This document shows positions 1 to 4,849 of a stretch of 6,438 bases of DNA, in pieces. Both the position numbers and the translations under genes were made by a program. A model generated the notes under the pieces. It was not told the origin of the DNA. It did no database searches and saw nothing but the letters and a program-made list of their open reading frames with translations. Position 1 is the stretch's first letter. Each line of letters starts with the position of its first letter. Origin of the DNA: an uncultured Clostridium sp. (GTDB lineage Bacteria > Bacillota > Clostridia > Lachnospirales > Lachnospiraceae); contig URUX01000140.1 in assembly GCA_900551135.1 (NCBI GenBank), positions 1 to 6,438 of the forward strand, written 5' to 3'.

Positions 1-197
1 CCTCCTGCATTTGAAATCCCGGCATGAGATGAACTAATATAATTTCCTCTTGTGTTGTCAACACTCCAATTTATTTTTTTTAACTGCAACACATTGTTCT
101 CTGCTCTCTCACCTGTTTGCGCCATCACAGGAATAGTACCGAGCAAACAGCACATTACTATTGTTGTTACAAAAATTTTTTTCCAAACCTTTTTCAT
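1..197 (-). CDS. Small secreted protein of unknown function, 3' end outside window
   Basis: An open frame starts with ATG at 195-197 and runs off the left edge, giving 65 visible codons. A good ribosome binding site (GGAGG) lies 9 bases upstream of the ATG. The N-terminus is a classical signal peptide: basic start (MKKVWKK), hydrophobic core at about residues 8-22, and a V-M-A site with likely cleavage after Ala26. The visible mature part begins QTGERAENN and contains a Gly/Ser/Asn-rich stretch around residues 52-65 (RGNYISSSHAGISNAG). This recalls small secreted beta-rich proteins of Clostridia, but I cannot name a family with confidence. The gene lies 66 bp downstream of the putative anti-sigma gene on the same strand, so it may be co-transcribed with it. 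It may also have its own promoter in that gap, possibly read by the ECF sigma factor encoded in this window. The role is unknown. Confidence 0.85.
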   Translation of the reverse strand, partial: MKKVWKKIFVTTIVMCCLLGTIPVMAQTGERAENNVLQLKKINWSVDNTRGNYISSSHAGISNAG

Positions 198-228
198 AAA
201 GCATATCCTCCTTTTTTAACGATATACT

Positions 229-247
229 TTTTAAACGTGTTTTAAAA
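229..247. repeat. AT-only inverted repeat in front of the secreted-protein gene
   Basis: TTTTAAA and TTTAAAA form a 7-bp inverted repeat around a 5-base centre. A 10-bp perfect palindrome, GTTTTAAAAC, overlaps it at 239-248. The repeat sits in the 66-bp gap between the anti-sigma and secreted-protein genes, across the candidate promoter spacer. It is too AT-rich and lacks the following T-run on the minus strand to be a convincing terminator, so an operator is possible. AT-only repeats also arise easily by chance. Confidence 0.4.
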
Positions 248-259
248 CAAATTGTGACA
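232..259 (-). promoter_or_regulatory. Candidate ECF-type promoter for the secreted-protein gene
   Basis: On the minus strand TGTCAC (254-259) is followed after 16 bases by CGTTTA (232-237). Known Bacillus ECF promoters have a -35 near TGAAAC or TGTAAC and a -10 near CGTATA or CGTCTA with a 16-17 base spacer, so each box here differs by about one base from a known form. A weaker housekeeping alternative overlaps it: TTGTTT (245-250) with TATATC (221-226) at 18-base spacing. The assignment rests on a short motif only. Confidence 0.27.
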
Positions 260-263
260 GACT

Positions 264-1241
264 TCAAAAATTTAAATCTTTTACTATACTAATAAATTCA
301 TCTTCTTCCATTGGTCCTTCTAAATAATAAAAATGCTTATCTATTTCAAACGTCACACTATATTCTTTATCTCCACTGTCCTGCTCATTTTCTTCAATAA
401 ATAGACTTCTTCCTATCCAGTCATTTTCAACACTTTGATATACTACTCTATCAGATCTTGCTGTGTCTGAATTTTCATTAAAGCTTTGGCTCTCTATCAA
501 GTGTATCTTCTTTCCTTGATATTCAAATACCATCAATGCAAATTCTTTCTCTATAATTAATTTACTAAATTTCATCCCTTCCGGCCTATATCCAAGTTTC
601 AGCACCGGAATTCCCAATTCTTCTCCAACTACTTTATATGCTTCATCTTCACTGTCAACATCTGTATAATTCTCAGATTCATTATTCCAGGCAATATCAC
701 TCTTATTGCCATCTCGAACATTCGCCTCATACTCCAGCGCTTTTCTTCCGCTGACTCCAATCCCAGTGGCCCACAGCAGCACTCCTGCCAATGCTGCGGC
801 TAAAATAATTCCCCATGTTTTTCGTCCTAAATGATGGATTCTCGGAGTGTTTTCCACACTTGCATTTTCCAGTTCTGCCTCTGGCGGTCTCTCCGGTTCT
901 GAGGTTTCCGCCGCCCGCAAGTGGGCATCCGGCTCCATCGCTTCATGGGAAACCCGCTGTTTTAATTCTTTTTCCAGCCTTGGCTCGATTCCACGCTCCC
1001 TCATCTTTTTGAGGATTTCCTCAAATTCATCCGAAGGTGCCGCATTCTCATTCTGTTCCGGCAAATCCGGATGACCGCTCAGCGCTTCTTCCTCTGCCAT
1101 TCTTTCAGACTCCGCCTGCGCCTCAGCCATTTCCAACTCTTTTAAAAGCTGTTCATCGCTGTAGCCGAAAGATTCCTGAAGCAATAATTCGATTTTTCTA
1201 TCTTCAGACTGAAGGCTGCCCGCCTCTTTTTTCCTTTCCAC
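264..1241 (-). CDS. Putative membrane-anchored anti-sigma factor with DUF4367-like extracellular domain
   Basis: This 325-residue single-pass membrane protein probably holds the ECF sigma factor of this window inactive. The cytoplasmic part (about 1-140) is acidic and rich in Glu and Ala, and has two short helical motifs: SDEQLLKEL at 28-36 and DEFEEILKKMRERGIEP at 71-87. The membrane helix is at about 143-163, with basic residues before it (GRK) that fit an N-in, C-out topology. The outer domain (about 200-324) has the DUF4367 pattern: a G-Y-x-P-E-G-M turn at 217-223, beta strands, and the closing EGPMEEDEFISIVKDL at 308-323. The protein has no cysteine, so it is not a zinc-binding anti-sigma factor. 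The start is GTG, chosen because GAGG lies 6 bases upstream and an in-frame stop lies just before it with no ATG between. I see no strong promoter of its own: the only candidate (TGATATAAA, 1259-1267) would start RNA right at the ribosome binding site. The anti-sigma role is inferred from domain layout and the sigma gene on the same strand. Confidence 0.8.
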   Translation of the reverse strand: MERKKEAGSLQSEDRKIELLLQESFGYSDEQLLKELEMAEAQAESERMAEEEALSGHPDLPEQNENAAPSDEFEEILKKMRERGIEPRLEKELKQRVSHEAMEPDAHLRAAETSEPERPPEAELENASVENTPRIHHLGRKTWGIILAAALAGVLLWATGIGVSGRKALEYEANVRDGNKSDIAWNNESENYTDVDSEDEAYKVVGEELGIPVLKLGYRPEGMKFSKLIIEKEFALMVFEYQGKKIHLIESQSFNENSDTARSDRVVYQSVENDWIGRSLFIEENEQDSGDKEYSVTFEIDKHFYYLEGPMEEDEFISIVKDLNF

Positions 1242-1245
1242 GCTG

Positions 1246-1251
1246 CACCTC
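1246..1251 (-). promoter_or_regulatory. Ribosome binding site deciding a GTG start
   Basis: The minus strand reads GAGGTG here, and its GAGG core lies 6 bases before the GTG at 1239-1241. The only nearby upstream ATGs are out of frame or followed at once by a stop, so this site supports the GTG as initiator of the anti-sigma gene. Confidence 0.6.
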
Positions 1252-1313
1252 GCATTGATTTATATCATTACTGATTCTTCCCTCTGCTTCCCCAACTTTC
1301 CCGGTACTGAGGG

Positions 1314-1341
1314 TTGACTTTTTCTTTTTTATGGGTACTAT
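1314..1341 (+). promoter_or_regulatory. Housekeeping-type promoter of murG
   Basis: TTGACT (1314-1319) and TACTAT (1336-1341) are separated by 16 bases. The -35 box matches the sigma-A consensus in five of six positions. A TATAAC just downstream could serve as an alternative -10. The transcript would start about 20-25 bases before the murG ATG, leaving a short leader with GGAGG at 1360-1364. Confidence 0.68.
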
Positions 1342-1372
1342 ATAACTATAAAAAACATCGGAGGTCTATTCT

Positions 1373-2437
1373 ATGAAAAAAATCATACTGACCGGCGGCG
1401 GTACTGCTGGCCATGTTACCCCGAATCTTGCTCTGCTTCCGTCTTTACAGGAACTAGGCTATGAAATCCATTATATCGGCTCTAAACAGGGAATTGAGAG
1501 AAAACTGATCGAAAATGCCGGTATTCCTTATGATGCAATTTCTTCTGGCAAACTTCGCCGGTATTTCGATTTAAAAAACTTTTCTGATCCGTTCCGTGTT
1601 ATGAAAGGTTATTTTGAAGCCTTAAAATTAATGAAAAAATATCAGCCTGATGTAGTCTTCTCCAAAGGCGGTTTTGTCTCTGTTCCAGTAGTACTGGCAG
1701 CAAAGCACTATAAAATCCCAACCATTATCCACGAGTCAGACATGACCCCGGGTCTTGCCAACAAACTCTGCATTCCCTCTGCCAAAAAAGTCTGCTGCAA
1801 TTTTCCTGAGACTTTGCCTTACCTTCCCGCTGATAAGGCGGTTTTAACCGGCTCGCCTATCCGCGCTGAAATCCTTCAGGGGGATCGTCTTGCTGGTTTA
1901 AAATATGCCGGATTGTCACCTGATAAACCCATTATCCTGATTATCGGCGGCAGTCTTGGTTCCGTAAAAGTTAATACTGCTGTTCGAAGCATCCTCCCAC
2001 GCCTGTTACAGCAATTTCAGATTATACATATCTGTGGAAAAGGCAATCTGGACGAAAGTCTGATCGGCACATCCGGATATGTACAATACGAATATGTAGA
2101 CGCTCCTTTAAAACACTTATTTGCTGCTGCTGATTTGATTATTTCCAGAGCCGGCGCCAATTCCATCTGTGAAATCCTGGCCCTGAGAAAACCAAATCTG
2201 TTGATTCCTCTATCTGCTGCTGCAAGCCGCGGCGATCAGATTTTAAATGCAAAATCCTTTGGCAAACAAGGCTTCAGTTCGGTATTAGAAGAAGAAAATC
2301 TAACAGACGATACCTTATATCAGGCAGTTACCCAGTTGTATGATAATCGCCAGGCTTATATCTCTGCCATGGAAAACAGCCATCAGGGAAATGCGGTAAA
2401 TACGGTTATCTCATTAATCGAACAGTATGCCGGTTAA
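1373..2437 (+). CDS. murG: MurG-type UDP-GlcNAc:lipid I N-acetylglucosaminyltransferase
   Basis: MurG transfers GlcNAc from UDP-GlcNAc to undecaprenyl-pyrophosphoryl-MurNAc-pentapeptide (lipid I), making lipid II at the inner face of the membrane. This 354-residue protein is full length for the family. Visible GT-B fold motifs are the glycine-rich loop GGGTAGHVTP (8-17) with His14, KGGFVSVP (98-105), HESDMTPGLANK (120-131), TGSPIR (159-164), the second glycine loop GGSLGS (192-197), SRAGANSICEI (258-268) and AASRGDQILNA (283-293), which contacts the donor nucleotide in the family. HESDMTPG and GGSLGS differ from the E. coli forms (HEQN..., GGSQGA) and recall the stand-alone MurG copies of some Firmicutes. 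The gene has its own promoter and GGAGG 8 bases before the ATG. It is not in a division/cell-wall cluster; it lies alone between minus-strand genes and its stop overlaps that of the sigma gene by four bases. Whether it is the main or a second MurG cannot be told from this window. Confidence 0.93.
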   Translation: MKKIILTGGGTAGHVTPNLALLPSLQELGYEIHYIGSKQGIERKLIENAGIPYDAISSGKLRRYFDLKNFSDPFRVMKGYFEALKLMKKYQPDVVFSKGGFVSVPVVLAAKHYKIPTIIHESDMTPGLANKLCIPSAKKVCCNFPETLPYLPADKAVLTGSPIRAEILQGDRLAGLKYAGLSPDKPIILIIGGSLGSVKVNTAVRSILPRLLQQFQIIHICGKGNLDESLIGTSGYVQYEYVDAPLKHLFAAADLIISRAGANSICEILALRKPNLLIPLSAAASRGDQILNAKSFGKQGFSSVLEEENLTDDTLYQAVTQLYDNRQAYISAMENSHQGNAVNTVISLIEQYAG

Positions 2438-2973
2438 TGTTCCAAATCGTCTTTTTTCAATTCCCTTCGGAGAAATTTTCTGGCTCTTGAAATTCTGGCC
2501 CGACAGGCGTCCCCGCTGATTCCCAGGATTTCACAGACTTCTTTCTGCGGCCGTCCTTCAATTAAATGCAGAATGGCCGCTTCTTGTAAGTCCCTGCTCA
2601 TTTTGGCAATCATCTTTTTAACCTCTTCCAGGGTTTCATTCTCAAAGATTTTATCAAACGATGACTCTGTACGGTATTTTTCAGACATTCTGCAGTCTTC
2701 TATAAATTCTTCAGAGTTAATACTAACCGTTTCCGCATTTTGCCGTTTTCTGTGGTAATCTACACAACGATTCTTCAAAATCCTTACCAGCATAGCCCTC
2801 TTACGGTCTGATGTCCATTCCAACGAGTAATGTCCGAAATATGATATAAATGTTTCCTGAACAACATCATCGATATCCTTATCCGGAATCCCGTAGGATC
2901 TTGCCAGAATGCGAAGAGGAGCCTGATATTCCTCATACATAGACAGCAACAGCTCATTTATCTTTTGCTGCAT
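2434..2973 (-). CDS. ECF-type sigma-70 family RNA polymerase sigma factor
   Basis: This 179-residue protein has the two-domain layout of ECF sigma factors, which direct RNA polymerase to stress or envelope-response promoters. Sigma region 2 spans about 12-78, with the core-binding stretch DIDDVVQETFISYF at 33-46 and the -10 recognition helix region RILKNRCVDYHRKR at 64-77. A linker follows at about 79-117. Region 4 spans about 118-172 with a helix-turn-helix (RPQKEVCEILGISGDACRARISRARKFL, 141-168) that should read the -35 box. Start choice: ATG with AGGAG 6 bases upstream. It is the third gene of a tight operon, 16 bp after the HIT gene. The putative anti-sigma partner is on the same strand but about 1.2 kb further on, beyond an oppositely oriented murG, which is unusual because such pairs are normally adjacent. 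The exact ECF subgroup cannot be assigned by eye. Confidence 0.93.
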   Translation of the reverse strand: MQQKINELLLSMYEEYQAPLRILARSYGIPDKDIDDVVQETFISYFGHYSLEWTSDRKRAMLVRILKNRCVDYHRKRQNAETVSINSEEFIEDCRMSEKYRTESSFDKIFENETLEEVKKMIAKMSRDLQEAAILHLIEGRPQKEVCEILGISGDACRARISRARKFLRRELKKDDLEH

Positions 2974-2989
2974 GTTATTCTCCTAAAAA

Positions 2990-3409
2990 TTATAAAAGGG
3001 CGCTTTTCATTTTCTCCGCAATGTTGGCTAATTTTTCGCTGTCAGCCGTATGAGGCTCCCAGTTTACCATAGCCGGACCTCCCTCGTATCTTGGAATCAC
3101 ATGCATGTGGAAATGGAATACCGTCTGGCCCGCTTCCAAACCATTGTTCTGAACCAGATTAAATCCCGCACAGCCCAAAGACTGTTTCATAGCCGCACCA
3201 ATTTTAGCAGCCAGCGGCAGTACCTTTGCTGCGGTCTCCGAATCCAACTCACAAACATCTTTAAAGTGGTTCTTCGGAAGAATCAATGCATGTCCTTCTG
3301 AAGCCGGTCCCAAATCCAAAATCACTCGAAAATCTTCATCTTCATAAACAGTGGCGGATGGAATCTCCCCATTTGCTATCTTGCAAAAAATGCAAGTCTC
3401 ATCTTTCAT
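2990..3409 (-). CDS. HIT family protein (HinT-like nucleotide hydrolase)
   Basis: HIT proteins hydrolyse nucleoside phosphoramidates, acyl-nucleotides or dinucleoside polyphosphates in the cytoplasm. This 139-residue protein is standard length and complete. The N-terminus CIFCKIANGEIPS (6-18) is the family signature, and the histidine triad HFHMHVIP is at 99-106, so His101 should be the nucleophile that receives the nucleotide. Cys6, Cys9, His48 and His99 would form the structural zinc site seen in Bacillus-type HIT proteins. The gene overlaps the end of the rhomboid gene by 11 bases, and its own ribosome binding site (GGAGG, 7 bases before the ATG) lies inside the rhomboid coding end. The sigma gene follows 16 bp later. 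Translation of all three is therefore probably linked. HIT genes often sit in unrelated operons as housekeeping passengers, so the neighbourhood does not reveal the substrate. Confidence 0.95.
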   Translation of the reverse strand: MKDETCIFCKIANGEIPSATVYEDEDFRVILDLGPASEGHALILPKNHFKDVCELDSETAAKVLPLAAKIGAAMKQSLGCAGFNLVQNNGLEAGQTVFHFHMHVIPRYEGGPAMVNWEPHTADSEKLANIAEKMKSALL

Positions 3410-4043
3410 AATGATCTCCTCCTGACTCTACTCTTTTTCTCGTCCCTACCCTGGGTTTTCGGTATAAAACCGCTCCCAGCAGCAGGCCGATAATGATTCC
3501 TGACATGTGAGCCGTATTGTTGGTTCCTGTATTGGTAAATCCCAAATACAAAGAAAAAACTGCCATCAAAATCAGCTGTCTGCTGCTCAAATCTTCAAGC
3601 CTCCCCTTATTTCTTAGAACTGCATAAATCAGACCGCCGACTACGCCAAATACTGCTCCCGATGCCCCTGCTGACACTACATTTGGTTCTGCCGTCCAAT
3701 AGAAATAAACAGAAACCAAATTGGCTCCTATTCCGCATGCTAAGTAAAATACCAGATATTTCACCTTTCCCAGCGCCCGTTCCAGATTATCACCTAAGAC
3801 AAACAGAACCAGCATATTATTTACCAGATGATGAATACCAAAATGCATAAACATTGCTGTAACAAGCCGGTAGTACTCTTTCTTCAGAACTACCAGCGGT
3901 GCATACAATGCTCCATACTGTATCATAATTTCCATATCCTCGCTAGAACCTTTTACTTCAAGAAATATGAAATACAGCACGTTTACTGCAATCAGACAGC
4001 CATTTACCCAGGCAGCATGCTTCTTAGAATACGATGAATTCAT
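3399..4043 (-). CDS. Rhomboid family intramembrane serine protease
   Basis: This 214-residue polytopic membrane protein belongs to the rhomboid (S54) family, which cuts substrates within or next to a transmembrane helix. The catalytic dyad is visible: Ser128 in GASG (126-129) and His179 in AHMSG (178-182). The oxyanion-region motif HLVNNM (72-77) with Asn76 follows the usual HFGIHH segment. About six membrane helices can be traced (near 12-30, 58-83, 95-116, 124-143, 157-170, 178-194), and the C-terminal tail is short and basic. No extra N-terminal zinc-ribbon domain is present. Start choice: ATG with AAAGGAG about 9 bases upstream. It is the first gene of the rhomboid-HIT-sigma operon and has its own promoter at 4071-4099. 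No substrate is shown, but the single-pass putative anti-sigma protein encoded at 264-1241 is an attractive candidate by context. Confidence 0.95.
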   Translation of the reverse strand: MNSSYSKKHAAWVNGCLIAVNVLYFIFLEVKGSSEDMEIMIQYGALYAPLVVLKKEYYRLVTAMFMHFGIHHLVNNMLVLFVLGDNLERALGKVKYLVFYLACGIGANLVSVYFYWTAEPNVVSAGASGAVFGVVGGLIYAVLRNKGRLEDLSSRQLILMAVFSLYLGFTNTGTNNTAHMSGIIIGLLLGAVLYRKPRVGTRKRVESGGDHYER

Positions 4044-4065
4044 GGCAACTATCTCCTTTGAATTA

Positions 4066-4078
4066 GGTATATTTTACC
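4066..4078. repeat. Imperfect dyad over the rhomboid-operon -10 box
   Basis: GGTATATTTTACC has GGTA/TACC arms around a 5-base centre and covers the -10 box and start region of the minus-strand promoter. It could be part of an operator together with the neighbouring 18-bp palindrome, or simply reflect the -10 sequence. Confidence 0.3.
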
Positions 4079-4099
4079 ATAAATTATGCATAATTTAAA
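4071..4099 (-). promoter_or_regulatory. Promoter of the rhomboid-HIT-sigma operon
   Basis: On the minus strand TTTAAA (4094-4099) precedes TAAAAT (4071-4076) with a 17-base spacer. The -10 is extended by TG one base upstream (TGGTAAAAT), which compensates for the weak -35. Transcription would start near 4064, about 20 bases before the rhomboid ATG. Almost the whole spacer is occupied by an 18-bp perfect palindrome, suggesting control by a dimeric repressor. Confidence 0.55.
4080..4097. repeat. 18-bp perfect palindrome, candidate operator
   Basis: TAAATTATGCATAATTTA reads identically on both strands. It fills the spacer between the -10 and -35 boxes of the minus-strand promoter and overlaps part of the -35 box. 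A palindrome of this length and position is typical of a binding site for a homodimeric repressor. No regulator gene for it is evident in the window, and AT-richness raises the chance of a random occurrence somewhat. Confidence 0.55.
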
Positions 4100-4131
4100 G
4101 TCTTATCCGATTCAAGTTGTGTTTTTCGTCC

Positions 4132-4150
4132 TCTCGAGACGATATATCGT
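4132..4150. repeat. Two abutting short palindromes in the divergent control region
   Basis: TCTCGAGA (4132-4139) and ACGATATATCGT (4139-4150) are perfect palindromes that share one base. They lie between the two divergent promoters, about 57-75 bases upstream of the plus-strand -35 box. They may be protein-binding sites; nothing in the sequence identifies the protein. Confidence 0.35.
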
Positions 4151-4156
4151 TCTTTT

Positions 4157-4208
4157 TTCGTAATATCTCGTTTTAATTTCTTAAGGATACTTCAGATATT
4201 CGTAATTT
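4157..4208 (+). repeat. Direct repeats TTCGTAATWT, 42 bp apart
   Basis: TTCGTAATAT (4157-4166) recurs as TTCGTAATTT (4199-4208). The spacing of 42 bp is about four helical turns, which would place both copies on one face of the DNA. The second copy overlaps the -35 box of the lipoprotein promoter. This could be a regulator binding pair, but the repeats are short and AT-rich. Confidence 0.3.
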
Positions 4209-4235
4209 GCTTTTTTACTGCTTCTCCCTTATAAT
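4207..4235 (+). promoter_or_regulatory. Promoter of the lipoprotein-MBOAT-DHHW operon
   Basis: TTGCTT (4207-4212) and a perfect TATAAT (4230-4235) are separated by 17 bases. The transcript would start near 4242, leaving a leader of about 35 bases with a small GCCT-TTC-AGGC hairpin (4248-4258) just before the ribosome binding site. Confidence 0.68.
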
Positions 4236-4262
4236 TGTCGGGTAGACGCCTTTCAGGCATAT

Positions 4263-4270
4263 AAAGGAGG
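4263..4270 (+). promoter_or_regulatory. Ribosome binding site favouring a TTG start
   Basis: AAAGGAGG is a very strong ribosome binding site. It lies 6 bases before the TTG at 4277, but 12 and 15 bases before the in-frame ATGs at 4283 and 4286. Other genes here use 6-9 bases, so the TTG is favoured; an ATG start two or three codons later would give the same mature lipoprotein. Confidence 0.5.
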
Positions 4271-4276
4271 ACTATA

Positions 4277-4846
4277 TTGATTATGATGAAAAAACACTTA
4301 CTTACATTTTTAATGGCAGCTGCATTATCTGCTGCATCCATAACCGGCTGTACCAGCAGCCCATCCACCAATGAAACGACTGCTCAGGAGACAGTTGTAA
4401 ACGTATCCTTAGATGACATCCTTAGCGATATTAAAGAAGCTTATGGCGAAAACTATATCCCCAATACCTCTGCTGATGACCAAATGATGTCTGATGTTGT
4501 AGGCCTCTCTCCGGAACTGTGTGAAAGCTATGTTGCAGAAATGCCTATGATCAGCACCTTTGTAGAGACATTCATTGGCGCAAAGGCAAAAGAAGGCAAG
4601 GGCGATGAGGTAGAAACTGCTTTAAATGCATATAGGGATCGTCTTGTCAATGACACCATGCAGTACCCTATGAACATTGCAAAAATCCAGGCGTCTCAGG
4701 TTGTCCGCCATGGAGACTATGTATTCTTTGTTATGTTAGGCGCTCCCGCTGACGCTGCTATGGAAGAAGGAGATGAAGCTGCCTTAAATTCTGCAAAAGA
4801 AAATAATCAGATTGCCATAGATATTATTGATGGCTACTTCAAGTAA
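4277..4846 (+). CDS. DUF4358 domain lipoprotein
   Basis: This is a 189-residue surface lipoprotein of unknown function. The signal peptide has a basic start (MMKKH) and a hydrophobic core (8-20). The lipobox I-T-G-C (22-25) puts the lipid-modified cysteine at 25. A Ser/Thr-rich linker (26-40) follows, then a domain at about 43-185 with the DUF4358 pattern: LDDILSDIKEAYGENYIPN (45-63), PMISTFVETFIGAKAKEGKGDEVETAL (90-116), YPMNIAKIQASQVV (130-143) and GDYVFFVMLG (146-155). In Clostridia, DUF4358 proteins are commonly encoded beside MBOAT acyltransferases and DHHW proteins, exactly as here, which suggests an extracellular accessory role in polymer acylation; that role is inference. The start is probably TTG (MIMMKK), judged by ribosome binding site spacing. 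The MBOAT gene follows after only 3 bases, so the two are certainly co-transcribed. The gene is transcribed divergently from the rhomboid operon. Confidence 0.88.
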   Translation: MIMMKKHLLTFLMAAALSAASITGCTSSPSTNETTAQETVVNVSLDDILSDIKEAYGENYIPNTSADDQMMSDVVGLSPELCESYVAEMPMISTFVETFIGAKAKEGKGDEVETALNAYRDRLVNDTMQYPMNIAKIQASQVVRHGDYVFFVMLGAPADAAMEEGDEAALNSAKENNQIAIDIIDGYFK

Positions 4847-4849
4847 GCC

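Noticed and set aside
815..1258. Several overlapping plus-strand open frames (65-75 codons) opposite the anti-sigma gene
   Set aside because: They are low-complexity Ser/Pro/Phe-rich translations, lack good ribosome binding sites, and are explained as the reverse strand of a Glu-rich coding region.
1259..1267. TGATATAAA on the minus strand as a promoter of the anti-sigma gene
   Set aside because: It would start the RNA about 11 bases before the GTG, at the ribosome binding site itself, and no -35 box fits. It is kept only as a weak possibility.
1300..2433. Imperfect inverted repeat flanking murG (CCGGTACTG on the left, CAGTATGCCGG on the right) as a trace of insertion
   Set aside because: The match needs a two-base gap, the right copy is within the murG coding sequence, and no target-site duplication or transposase is present.
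2440..2460. T-run at 2451-2456 as a terminator for murG
   Set aside because: No stable stem precedes the T-run; the bases before it do not fold into a GC-rich hairpin.
3050..4037. Plus-strand open frames opposite the HIT and rhomboid genes
   Set aside because: The minus-strand proteins have complete catalytic motifs. The plus-strand frames show no domain, signal peptide or start signal.
4139..4160. Palindrome ACGATATATCGT followed by a T-run as an intrinsic terminator
   Set aside because: The stem is AT-rich with no loop, and it lies between two divergent promoters where no transcript is expected to end.
4120..4180. ECF-type promoter before the rhomboid gene (GAAC and CGTC boxes on the minus strand)
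   Set aside because: The spacing between GAAC-like and CGTC/CGAA boxes is either far too short or about 20 bases, so autoregulation of the sigma operon is not supported by the sequence.
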